This document shows, in pieces, positions 11,686 through 23,000 of a stretch of DNA of 64,000 bases. Location: assembly GCA_013146195.2 (NCBI GenBank), contig CM028378.1, positions 39,268,108 through 39,332,107 on the forward strand, read 5' to 3'. Source of the DNA: Codonopsis lanceolata (Eukaryota > Streptophyta > Magnoliopsida > Asterales > Campanulaceae). Position 1 is the first letter of the stretch. Each line of letters begins with the position of its first letter. The notes under the pieces are model-generated. The model was not told where the DNA came from and made no database searches. It saw only the letters and a program-made list of their open reading frames with translations. Made by a program: the position numbers and the translations under genes.

Positions 11686-11993
11686 TAATTCAACAATTGT
11701 CTAGCACAGAATTGTTGGATTAATCATGTTCAATCCATTCGTGTGGATACCATAGAGAAGCCGTGCAAATCGTTTGTTGCGGTGATCGTGATTTAAACGT
11801 GATTTTATCGAAGATTGCTCATTCCAATATTCTGGTAAGTATTCTAAATCTAATTTATATTAATTCATATGGATCTTGGGATGGTTTTGAAATTAAAATT
11901 TTGTTATTCCGCCTTGTTAATTTCAATTAAAACCTAACACCAAACACAAACAAATATATCCTTATAAGGCTCTAACCACATTGAATTAACATA

Positions 11994-13029
11994 TCAAACA
12001 ACTGTCTGGATATTTGCCCACGACTCCTCCTTCTCTTGACAATGTATCAAGTATTCTTTATCTATTTTCGATTCAACTATATACATCCACCTCTTCATAA
12101 ATATTGTTGCATAACTTCTTTTTCCTAATATGTTCTTTACATACTTATTGACATCTTTAGCTATATGTCTCTTACACAACATATGCCGAGACGTTGAAAA
12201 GTAATATCGTATTGCATTTACGAGAGCCAGCTCCCTATCCGTGACAATGACATCCGGTGGGTGAACATGAACTAATAAAGCACGCAACTGATTTAATGCC
12301 CAAGCAAATGTTTCACTTTTCTCATTTTGCAAAAAATGCAAATGCAATATGAAAATTCTTCCTCATAGATGTAACTCAGATGATTTCCAATAACGGAAAG
12401 TCATATTTATTAGTTTTGTATGTTGAAACCATAAGCAGAATATACAGAAATAAGGTCAATATCTCTTCGGCCTTCAGATGAGTAAACATAACATCAGTCA
12501 AAACAACTTTATTTTTTTGGCCAACTCTCTTTGACCTGAACCAGGAAATATATCCACGTCAACTCATCTCATCTAAAAAATATTCAATTTTTGATTTATT
12601 TCTCATTTTCTTCTTTCTTATACTTACCAAAGCATTCTCTAAATGCTTTCTCGAACTTCTGTTATCAGGATTTTCCATCTTCAATAGATTTAATATTTGT
12701 TTCGTCTTCACATTAGCACTATAAAATTGATCAACCCTTTCAATATCAGCCTTTATCAATTTTGATGCAGAAGTGTACCAATTTTCTCCCATTGAAAGTG
12801 GATGGTTGTGAGCATTGCTAAACTCGCTAACTTGAACTCTCCAACCATCATCTTTTACTTCCTGCAAATACACTTCAAATTTACACAAAACCTTTTTCAA
12901 ACTATTTTTCTTTACATCTTTTAAATCTTTTTTACCATCGTACCGAGGTTTTCCATCATTCTCACAACCCAACCATACTTTACGAGTGTTATCAAATTTA
13001 GTTTTACTTCTGGACACGTAAAAGTACAT
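11994..13029 (-). pseudogene. MULE/FAR1-type transposase remnant (copy 1)
   Basis: The minus-strand frame at 12559-13029 gives a FAR1/WRKY-GCM1-like DNA-binding region (CKFEVYLQEV...WRVQVSEFSNAHNHPL). The frame at 11994-12347 gives part of a MULE transposase domain (FLQNEKSETFAWALNQLRAL, then PPDVIVTDRELALVNAI with a candidate catalytic Asp, then HMLCKRHIAKDV). The 210 bases between them have stops, and nothing follows the second block, so the catalytic triad is incomplete. FAR1-like proteins descend from such transposases; lack of a full frame argues for a dead transposon rather than a FAR1-related host gene. Confidence 0.7.
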
Positions 13030-15366
13030 ATCCTCGGCACGTCTAACATCTCTAACCCATTTTTATGCCGCCTCTCGATCAATGAATTTTTTATCCGTCA
13101 CAAAAAAAGAGATACATCTGGAAATAAATTATTCTCGTTTTCAAACTAGTAGTCCTATAAACAAATAATAATAAAACCATATTAATATAAAAAAAACAAA
13201 TTCTAGGAAAATCAACAAAATAGCCGCTACTGTGTAGCGGAATTCAGACACAACATCCACTACCAACAAGTGGACCTTTTCATGCACATCCGCTTTTTAA
13301 AAACGTACTTAGACCAATACATCTGCTATATGGTTGTGGTAGTTTTATGAAACGACTGCTGGTGGAAGGCGGTACTTTGGCTAAACATTCGTTGTGCCCT
13401 AGCGGATGTTTAGTCCAGTTACAAATTTTTAATTTTTTTTGTGAAAATACATTCAAAAATAAAAATATATTACTTGAAAATAATCATCCTTGTTAGCATT
13501 TTCATCTTCATTGAGATTACAGTCATAATCCATTAGAATGAGTGAATTTGGAGAATTTTTTTTAGAGAGAAAGATGAAGATGATGAAATTAGATGAGTTA
13601 GAAGCGTTAGAGGGAGTGTTAGGGTCACTCTTAGTAGGGTGGGTGGAAGTAATAAGAGGGGGTGGTTGGTTGGGGGAGTAAATAAATGGTTAAATGTGTA
13701 ATACCCCAATCCCACATCGGGTAGATGTGAGACTTGTGTTTGATTTATAAGGTAGCTATGCGCTACTACTGGGCACCAACATCATTCATGACTTTTTTAT
13801 GTGCCCGATGAGTCGAATCAACGCCAGGTGATGGCACACGTAGCAGACATGACTCAGTAATTTTATTCATTAAATTGTGTTACGTTTAGGAAAATGGTGT
13901 TACGTTTAGGGTCACTCATTTTCGTATAATTATTGTTATTTAGTTGTTTATTATTGTTAATATTATTATTAAGTAATATTATTATTATCAATGACTTCAC
14001 GTATTCCCTCTCGTAAAAACAAAAATACTCAAAATCCCCAATCTACACCAAATGAACCATCTTTCCATCAAATTCTAAATCCACTCTACAAAACCAACCA
14101 TCCTATTACCATAATTTTTCTGAATCACAAAATATTCCGTTGGTGGGAGGAATTCTGAATTTCCAAAACTCAAACTCTACACAATTTGTGGATAATTTTC
14201 GAATTATAAAAAAATATTATTATAATTATTAATAAATAACAATTTCGAATTTAATAATTTATGTAATATTATTATTATGTGTTAATATAAATTGAAAGAA
14301 GATATTAAATTATTGTAGATAAAGATGGTGAAGTATGTAAAGTTGTTGGAGATAAAAATTATGGGGTATGTAAAAATATTAGATTATGTGTCACTATTGT
14401 AAGGACAGGTATAACAAAGCTTCCCAAATTGGGGAGCTTAAGCTCATTTTTTTTTCATTTTATTACAAAAATGTCATTAAGCTCCTCAACAAAAATACCT
14501 AACAACAATGCACAGACTTAAACACTTTTACATACATCATCATCTTTATCTTCATTAATTAAATATTTTTTTTATAGAAAAATGGTTAGAAACTTAAAAA
14601 AATCATAATTTTTTCTGATATCCAAATGAAATAAGTCAAGTCTCTATTTATAGGTAAAAATGTGTACTTTAATTTTGAAAAAAACTAAAAAAATAATAAT
14701 TTTTATAGCCTAAAATTGGTTTAAAACGGAAATGGAGGAAAAGTAAAGTTAGTCCTAGAAATGGTAGAGCAGCAGCAGGTGGGTGTAGAATTCATGCAGG
14801 GGTTGTCGGAGGAAATTTTTCGAAACAGTTGTGTTTTTGTCACTTTTGTCATAAAGCAATGTCGTTTTGGACGAAAAAAATTTCTTAAGCGGAGAAGCTT
14901 AAAAAGCTCGTGAAATACCTTTTGCTTAATTAGGCAACCATTTGGCTCCCTTGTTATTTTGCAACAATATGATAAGCACCTCTTAAGAACCTTTGTTGTA
15001 TGTAGTCTAAGGTTTCTTTGGTTTTAAATTGAGGAGGTATCAAATGAATTATTTTATTGATTTTGAATGTATTGTGTAAGATTTGGTTGGATGTATTTGA
15101 TTTTATTGTTTATGTTTTTCTAAACAAACGACCAATGAGCCTATAATCTGCTCTCCTGCACAGGCGCTACGGATTCGTCTTTCTCCTGCACCAGTAGTAA
15201 TCCGCTGGTTGCTACCCAGCCCCAGGTCAGGAGTAACTGATCCTTTCTCCATATTTTTCATCTACAACAATTGATTTAGGGTTTTGACATTTTGACCGAC
15301 AATCTGCTCTCACTTGCTTTCTTATTCATTTCCTCTCTCCTTGATTACATACACTATCGAAAAGAT
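13030..15366. other. AT-rich spacer upstream of PPR gene
   Basis: No coding region is convincing. 13685-13745 carries an LTR-like motif (CAATCCCACATCGGGTAGAT, then TTTGATTTATAAGG), followed by the patch that differs most between the two copies of the block. 13975-14400 is very AT-rich. The last 250 bases before the PPR start codon include a CT-rich leader and should hold the promoter and 5' untranslated region. Confidence 0.4.
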
Positions 15367-16452
15367 ATGAAATTGAAGCAATTACTTTCCAGACAGACAA
15401 TCAAGAATATTTCAACGATCAACGCTAGATTCCTGTCTTCATACCCTTCTTGTCACGGAAATGTTACCGGGTTCCTTCAGACTCCGAACCCGAATTCCCC
15501 TTTTCCCCACATAAACCCTAATTCTTCTAATCCCTTCCAATTTTTCAATAGATTCATTCATTCTGGTCAAGAAACAGTCTTTAGTGGACTGGGAGGCAAT
15601 GCCGAGGAGAATGAGGAAGAGAAAGAGGAGGATGTGATTATGAATGAGTTCTTGTCGCGATTTGTTTGGATAATGAGGGGGAAGCTTCATGAAGTTTATA
15701 CTGATTGTGATAAGAACACTGTTGATGGTATGTTACTGATTATTGTTGGGAAGGTTTTGGCTGTGATGGAAGAGGATGAGGAGATGCTTCAATCGGCTGC
15801 TGTCACCCCGTCCCATGATTTTAGCGAGGATTTATGGAAGACGGTTTGGGAAGTTAGTAATACAGTTTTAGTGGATATGCAAAAGGCTAAGAAGAAGGAG
15901 AAAATGAAGAAGTTTTTGCAGAATGAGAAAGTTAAGGAGATGATTAGGTTTGCTGGTGAAGCCGGGATTCGTGGGGATTTATTGAGGGAGCTTAGGTTTA
16001 AATGGGCTAGTGAGGAAATGGAAGAGAGCGAGTTTTATGAGAAGATGGAGCAGTTACTAACTGTGAAAGCTGAGGCAGAGAAGAAAGAGTCTGAAACTGA
16101 GAGTGCAGAGACTTTTGAGGATAATTTTGCTGCAGGGGAAGAGAAAGATACAGTTGTTTATCTCCCCAAAAGGAGTGGGAAGATGAAATACAAAATCTAT
16201 GGTCTTGATCTTTCTGACCCAAAATGGGCTGAAGTGGCTGACAAAATCCACGAGACTGGAGAATGGCCTCAGGAACCCAAGCCAATATATGGGAAATGCA
16301 AGATTGCTACTGAGAAAATACTTTTTTTGCAAGAAGACAAGGACCCTTCTCCCCTGTTAGCAGAGTGGATAGAGCATCTCCAGCCCAGCAGGGTCGACTG
16401 GATTGCTTTGCTTGACAGACTGAAAGAGCAGAATACTCAATTATACTTTAAG
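15367..16452 (+). CDS. PPR protein gene, first exon only (copy 1, cut by gap)
   Basis: Same 362-residue first exon as at 53278-54363. The ATG at 15367 starts a basic, Ser-rich leader (MKLKQLLSRQTIKNIST) suited to mitochondrial import. The apparent longer frame from 15292 begins at TTG and is not credible. The exon ends at AAG/GTAATTTG (16452/16453); the open frame running on to 16557 is intron read-through. The second exon with the PPR repeats is missing because the contig ends at the gap at 18451. Protein sequence is identical to the second copy over the whole exon. Most likely this is not a separate gene but the unmerged end of an overlapping contig. Confidence 0.8.
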
Positions 16453-18450
16453 GTAATTTGCCATTTTCTTCCTGTTTGTCCAGTTGAGTCTCATGTTTGT
16501 GTGTCTTGGCAAGACTTGCTTCTATTTATGATTCTTCATTTTCTTGTTATGCGATGAACTGCTGCTGTATCCTGTCTCCTCCTTCATAATCTTTTGAGAT
16601 ACTAATTATAGGGTGGGTTTTTCATATGTTTTTTCTTCCTTTTAATTGTTATATATCTATGGATTCATCCATGTATCCATCCAATTTGGTATGATGCAGA
16701 ATTGATGAGTTCTTGGGAAAATAAGAAATTCATTCTTTGGGTTTTGTTGGTCACCGGTTTAGAACTTTGAAGAACTGATATGGGGTGGTAGCTCTTTTGT
16801 TGTTGTTGTTGATGATGATGATGATAAAGAAGAAATTTTATTCTTACTATCACACCAGTGATTCCCTTCAGGTAATACCTTTGGCACTTAATCTAGCCAC
16901 ACCTTTCTTAACTTCATTATTTCCTGACTGACATGCCTTTTTCTCTCTTAGCCACAATTCTCTTTCTTTCGTGCCAGACGTAGAATCTTAAGTTTCACAC
17001 CAAGATAATGGATTCACATGAGATGCCAGGTTATAATAGAATTAATTTGGGCCAAAGGATTGATTTCATCTTTCTAAATGTACCGATCAAATACCTCTTC
17101 TCCCATTAAATACGTAGATTAGTACCCCTTTTGTAGTGTCTTCTCCTTGATTCAGATAGCCTGGTAGCTTGAATCCGCTCCTTTCTAAGTGTAGGTAAGC
17201 CGGTCACTTGCTGTAAGGTAAGAAGAAGTTTGTCTGATAAGGAATTCATCTTGAATGCCACACAACAGGGCATAGCCACTAGCCAGCCAAGATTGATAGA
17301 TCAAGAGAAGAAAGTCTTTTTTGGCTATATACTCACAGTTAATTCACTTGCTCCATAGATTATTTTCTTTAGAAGCAAATTTAAACTTTGAGAAGCTGAT
17401 ATCTACTGAAAGAATGTCTCAAGTTAGAACGAAATCAAATCCCATATCTATGAGAGAATTTCCAAAAAGCTGTTTATTGGTAAATTTCGCTCACTATGTA
17501 AATGTAATAAGCACGAGGAAGAATGCATATGAATTTTGAACAATGACAGCGTCAGGACCTTGTTCTCACTTCTCTCGTCTTAGAGATCAAATTTAAGCCT
17601 TAAAAATATTTTTTCGTTCTAAATTTATAGACATAAGCACTGGAAATCCTGTCACACTACGCTCGGAACTTTCCAGCCTCTGGTTTGTTTTGCATCCTTG
17701 TGAATGGCACATTTTTTTCTCTTTTTCTCATGCAAAGTCTCTTTTTACACCTAACGTCATTATTCCTCCATTGAATTTTCTTTTTATTTAGTTATTGTTT
17801 TGTTATTTTAGTTGAGTCTTCTCGATATAAGTGCCAAGAAGACCTCTAGAAGGCATATATTGTATGCCCAACTTCTCTTATTGCAACTGATGTTGTAAGG
17901 CTGAATAGGCGGGTATCTTATTCAAAGGAGTTTAGTGGTTGCAATAAAGAAAATCTTTTGTTTACGAACTCTTAAAATGTGGAGTATTATAGTGCAAGTG
18001 CATAATCAATAAAAATTGTTGATCTTTCAGAAAAAGGGCCAAAATAAAAAATTTGGTATTTTTAGTTGTTTTTGTACCATCTATAGTTTCAGATATTGTT
18101 ATGACTGCGTTAAAGAGGTAACAAAAGCAGTCATCAACTAATTTGGAGTTGAGTCATTATGACTGGATGCCGAATGTTGTCATATAATTAAGCTTCTACC
18201 TGTTTGCTCTAGGATTCTATCACCCAATTCGATATAAAATTTTCACCACTAGCCATCATTATTTGTAATTGCCATTTTAAAAGTTTGCTTATGTTTTTGA
18301 ACGTAATATTTGTGGAAGTGCTATTCCCACTCATATATTCCATTGTAGAGTGCATGAAACATTATGTACCAGTAAAGCAAAGAATTACATGAAGTGGCTT
18401 GGTTGAAAAGTGGAGTGTGGCATTTCCAAATTCTTTTTTATAATTTTTGT
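16453..18450 (+). other. First-intron sequence of the PPR gene (copy 1), incomplete
   Basis: Matches 54364-56361 closely. It contains short open frames without recognisable similarity and no splice-compatible PPR exon. It stops at the gap. Confidence 0.75.
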
Positions 18451-18550
18451 NNNNNNNNNNNNNNNNNNNNNNNNNNNNNNNNNNNNNNNNNNNNNNNNNN
18501 NNNNNNNNNNNNNNNNNNNNNNNNNNNNNNNNNNNNNNNNNNNNNNNNNN
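18451..18550. other. Assembly gap of 100 N
   Basis: Exactly 100 unknown bases, the conventional size for a gap of unknown length. The sequence before it is inside the duplicated 7.1-kb block; the sequence after is an AAT microsatellite. Confidence 0.98.
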
Positions 18551-18743
18551 ATAATAATAACAATCAATCAATAATAATATTAATAATAATAATCATCAAT
18601 AATATTAATAATAATAACAATAATAATAATAAATAATAATAAGAATAATAATAATAAGAGTAATAATAAGTATAATAACTACAATAACTACAATAATAAC
18701 AATAATAACATAATAACAATAATAATAATAATAAGAAGTATAA

Positions 18744-18781
<38 letters not shown>

Positions 18782-18821
18782 TAATAATAATAATAATAAT
18801 ATTAATAACAATATCAATAAC

Positions 18822-18856
<35 letters not shown>

Positions 18857-18961
18857 GAATAATAATAATATAATAACTAATAACTACAATAATAACAATA
18901 ATAACAATAATAACAATAATAACATAATAATAACAATAATAGTAATAATAACAACAACAAC

Positions 18962-18999
<38 letters not shown>

Positions 19000-19108
19000 T
19001 AATAATAATAATAATAATAAGAAGAAGAATAACAATAATAATAATAAGAATAACAATAATAACAATAATAAGAATAACAATAATAATAATAACAATAATA
19101 ATAATAAC

Positions 19109-19194
<86 letters not shown>

Positions 19195-19231
19195 CAACAA
19201 TAATAACAATAATAATAATAACAATAATAAC

Positions 19232-19263
<32 letters not shown>
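18551..19263. repeat. Long imperfect AAT microsatellite at a contig edge
   Basis: About 710 bases of AAT/ATA/AAC trinucleotide repeat, interrupted by AAC, AAG and AT slips. Long open frames here (poly-Leu, poly-Tyr on the minus strand) are artefacts of the repeat. Its position against the gap suggests that the repeat stopped contig extension. Confidence 0.95.
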
Positions 19264-19264
<1 letters not shown>

Positions 19265-20158
19265 TGATTTTTTTACTAATATATTTGATCATTCTTTAAG
19301 TTAATATCTATAATATAAATCTATATTACAATCCACATCCCAAAACAAAGTCGAGATTTACTCTTTTATGAAAATTTATTTAAGATATTACGATTTCATG
19401 CATCTAAGCTTCTTTAAGCAAAGTATTATTTTACATTTACGAAAATTAGTTACTCTTTTACTGAGATATTAATATTTTACAGTTAATAATTTACAGTTTT
19501 ACGGTTTTACAGTTTGATGGTTGAAAAAATTTGTATTTGTATTTTTTTTCTTTTTAATTGTTATTGAAATTAACTTAATCAATTTAATTTTTTTCCGACC
19601 CATAATTTCGTATACAAATAAAAAAAATCCAAAAAATATAGTAAGTTTTGTAATTTGAAATATTTGTTTTTTTTTCTATTTAATTGTTATCGTAATTAAC
19701 TTAATCAATTTAATTTTTGTCCAGCCTGTTTTTTCTGGCCCACGATTTCGTATACAAATTATTAATTAATCCCTCCGTTCAAGGCGAAGAGGCTCCGCTT
19801 GAAAGTCAATTTTTTAAGAAAATAATATTTTCAGTAGTTCATCAATAATAAAATGACCTTTACAGTTTTACAAATATTTAGTTATAGTTTCTTAATTGAT
19901 TGCTATCGTAATCAACTGAATCCCAATTTAATTTATATTTGGATAAGATTTATTTTTTTATTTAAAAAATTGTTCGTAAGTTTTGTAATTAATTTTTGTA
20001 ATTTTACATATTTTTGTTTTATTTTATTTTTTATTGTTATCGTAATTAACTGAATAAGTTTAATTGTTAGTTCACTCTTTTTATACAATTTATTTTGTGG
20101 TTTTTGTTTGTAGAGATTTTTATTTTTAAGTTTATTTCAATTAACAGGTCCTGGGTTG

Positions 20159-20236
<78 letters not shown>
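20159..20236. repeat. Compound (GT)n(GA)n microsatellite
   Basis: About 14 GT units followed by about 25 GA units without interruption. Confidence 0.95.
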
Positions 20237-20239
<3 letters not shown>

Positions 20240-21224
20240 CTTTTTGATGCTTAATTATACTCTTTTAAGATAAATTATAAATTTTCTTTTAGAATGAGTT
20301 ATAAACTTTTACGGCCAATAAAATATGTTATTTTTTTAATTTTCGGGATGTTGTTGTGCAATTTACATTAATACGACCCCTACAAAATCTTAAGGATATA
20401 TTAATTAATTTTCATCATGCTCGGTTCATACATCGATCACGCTCATACTGTCACCGTGTCATCGGCACGGGCACAAGTTTATTTTTTTAGAATACTGCAC
20501 ATCTTCTCATTGTTGTGATTTCGTTTGTTGGGGCATGTGTATTTGTTTCCATTGAGTTAATTGTAATTTTTTTTAGCTTTTAAGGTTGATTAATTTTGAT
20601 CAAAATGCATCTTCGTTCGCCTGTTAGATTTTATATGATAATATGTGGGAGGATTCAACTTTTGTAGATGAATCAGAAAATTTGGTTATATGAATGTGTT
20701 TGAATTTTCTTTGTGTCATGTGTAGGTTGAAATAATGGACAAAGTTATTACATCTCATATTTCCAAACCAACCATTGTTGTTAAGCAAAACCCCCCAGAA
20801 GAAGAAGACTGAGTTTTCGTTATTGAGAAAACAATAAATTTTCTTTTCGTATAACAGTAGTTACAATTAAAATATTTATTTCTTGGTTTTCTTATGAAAT
20901 AATTATCGAAGTAAAATGTTTTATTTTGTTAGATATTTAGGTTTTCTCCCATTTCGTTGTGTAGTATACATATATCCAACTCATACAAATTATAAGTAAA
21001 TATTAATTTATTTTCACAGTATCTGTTTCATTTATTAATAAATTCTCAAACTGGCGCCATGTCATCGGTATGTACAAGAGTACTATATATATATATATAG
21101 ACACACACACACACACGTATTTTACGGTGAATGTTTCAATTGAAAACTCTTCCATATATATATCACTATTGAGTTAAAATATACTCCATTCGATTTGAGT
21201 TAATTTCCGTCGCTAGAGGTGACT

Positions 21225-21297
21225 TTTAGCGACGAAATGCTCTGCCGTTAAAGGTTTTCAGAATTTAATTTCAGTGATGGAGCATTTCGTCGCTAAA
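21225..21297. repeat. 18-bp perfect inverted repeat with CGTCGCTAAA motif
   Basis: TTTAGCGACGAAATGCTC (21225-21242) and its exact reverse complement (21280-21297) flank a 37-base loop. CGTCGCTA also occurs at 21208-21215. The TTTAGCGACGAAA word is frequent in terminal and subterminal regions of plant CACTA-like elements; a remnant of such an element is an inference. Confidence 0.6.
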
Positions 21298-21929
21298 GGA
21301 CATTTGAAATATTAATTTAATAATATAATATCATTCATTAAAATGGTTAACATCAATATAATTACAAAAATAAAAATATTCACATTACAACTTAATTTAT
21401 ATATTTAAGAAAATAATAACAAAATTATATAAATAGAGTAAATTTGAATTTGCATGTGGTCATACTTTGTTGCATGTCTCTAGCACAGTCCTTAATATGA
21501 ATCATTAAATTATTATTTTTACTCATTTTTTTATAAACATAAGTAATTTTTCTAGCTTTACAATATATCATCTCATAGAGTTTTTCGAGTTGAGTTGAAC
21601 CAAACCGGATAAAATCGTGTTAATTGAACTGAACCACTACGAATATTGTATTTATATTGGACTGTTTATAGGTAGAATTTTTACCCGTTTCTAAAATTTT
21701 CTTTTTTATAGCACGTTTGAAACGGTAAAGTCTCATTTATAAATTTAGATAATATTCCTCTTGTTCCAAAATTATCGTCATATTTACCTAACACACAGAT
21801 GAAGAAAAAACAAGGAAACATCCCCTTGCATAAATTTTTAACCAATTAAGTCTCCTATATTTTTTAACTGAAAAACACTTTTGGGGGGTGGGGGGGAATA
21901 GATGACTATGCCATTATAACGAGAGGGAG

Positions 21930-23000
21930 GCACGTTAATGATCAATTTGTGCATTGTGATGCATTGATTTGTTCATGACAATGCATCAAATTGAATCGCG
22001 ATGCACAGAAAATTCCAATGCATAAATTACATTCCTGACACACAAATTGGACTATCGATGCACAAATTAGATTCTCGATGTAGAAAATCCCAATACATAA
22101 CCGTGAAACTGAACTGTGAAACTGCACAATTCGAATTGTCGTGATTTTGTTCAATTTAGTTCAAACTCGATCTAGATTTGAGCGAGTGAGATCGATTTGA
22201 TATTTTACGAACATAAGGTGGGCAAACAGATTATGGTTACATTTGTATCTTGACCCGACCCGATCAGCTAAAACTCAATCGAATCACATATTTTTACAAA
22301 ATTTCGTTTAGCGGTTACCCTAATTGGAAAAAAAAAATCAATTTGTTCATGACAAATCATTAATTTGAATCGTGATTCTTGGATCATGAATTTGCGATGC
22401 AATAAATCTCGATGCATAAATTACTTTCCTGACACACCGATTCTGTGAAACTACACAGGTCAAATTGTTATGGTTTTGTTCAATTTAGTTCAAACTCGAT
22501 CTAGATCTGAGCGGTTGAGATCGATTTGATATTTTACTAATATAGGGTGGGTAAACAGATTCTGGTTACACTGTATCTTGACCCGACCCGATCAGCTAAA
22601 ACACAATTAGATCACATATTTTTACAAAATTTTGTTTAGCGGGTTACCCTAATTGGAAAACAAATCAATTTGTTCATGAAAAATCATCAATTAGAATCGA
22701 GATTCTCAGATCATGAATTTGCGATGCAGCAAATCTCGATGCAGAAATTACTTTCCTGACACAGATTCTGTGAAACTGCACAAGTCAAATTGTCGTGGTT
22801 TTGTTCAATTTAGTTCTAATTTGATCTAGATCTGAGCGGTTGAGATCGATTTGATATTTTACGAACGTAAAATGGGCAAACAGATTCTGATTACATTTGT
22901 ATCTCGACCCGACCCGATCAGCTGCAACCCAATCGGATCACATATTTTTTCAAAATTTTGTTTAGCGGGTTACCCTAACTCGAACCCCAATCAATTTGTT
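21930..23000. repeat. Tandem repeat of about 326-bp units, three copies plus
   Basis: The marker ATCGATTTGATATTTTAC recurs at 22191, 22520 and 22845, spaced 329 and 325 bases. Each unit contains TTGACCCGACCCGATCAGCT or a near copy, a CACATATTTTTACAAAATTT word and an AATTTGCGATGCA word. A diverged partial unit precedes it from about 21930. No coding frame is conserved between units. Confidence 0.8.

Larger units (their letters stand above)
9131..11939 (+). mobile_element. 3' LTR of the copia element, carrying nested insertions
   Basis: Starts TGTTGGTTTATGCCCTAGAG right after the polypurine tract and ends CCTAACA, so the short inverted ends TGTT/AACA match. Removing the inserted Harbinger-like element at 10294-11685 leaves an LTR of about 1.4 kb. 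An AT microsatellite sits at about 10134-10165. The stretch 9016-9222, open in one frame, straddles the end of the polyprotein and the LTR and is not a gene. Confidence 0.7.
11319..18450. repeat. 7.1-kb block repeated at 49222-56361 (probable unmerged contig overlap)
   Basis: From AATTATGTGAAAGGAGAGTG at 11319 up to the N gap at 18450 this sequence matches 49222-56361 in the same order and orientation. It covers the MITE right half, copia LTR end, MULE remnant, PPR first exon and most of its intron. Differences are mostly 1-5 base indels, except one patch at about 13756-13853. This copy ends at a gap and the other begins at a gap. Confidence 0.95.
19264..21900. other. AT-rich spacer with simple repeats
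   Basis: No gene seen. It includes a GT then GA dinucleotide tract (20159-20236), a short AT/AC tract (about 21084-21116), repeats of ATCGTAATTAACTTAATCAATTTAATTT type near 19560-19720, and the 18-bp inverted repeat at 21225-21297. Confidence 0.5.

Noticed and set aside
15292..15366. PPR protein start 25 codons upstream of the ATG
   Set aside because: That frame begins at TTG; the first in-frame ATG is at 15367 (53278 in the second copy), and it starts a leader suited to mitochondrial import.
16007..16332. Minus-strand frames opposite the PPR first exon
   Set aside because: They are shadows of the plus-strand coding sequence, repeated identically at 53918-54243.
11319..18450. True segmental duplication of the PPR locus
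   Set aside because: Both block edges coincide with N gaps in a dovetail arrangement and only one copy has the second exon; an unmerged contig overlap is simpler, though read data are needed to exclude a duplication.
18564..19292. Long open frames of poly-Tyr, poly-Leu and similar on the minus strand
   Set aside because: They are translations of the AAT microsatellite and carry no protein signal.
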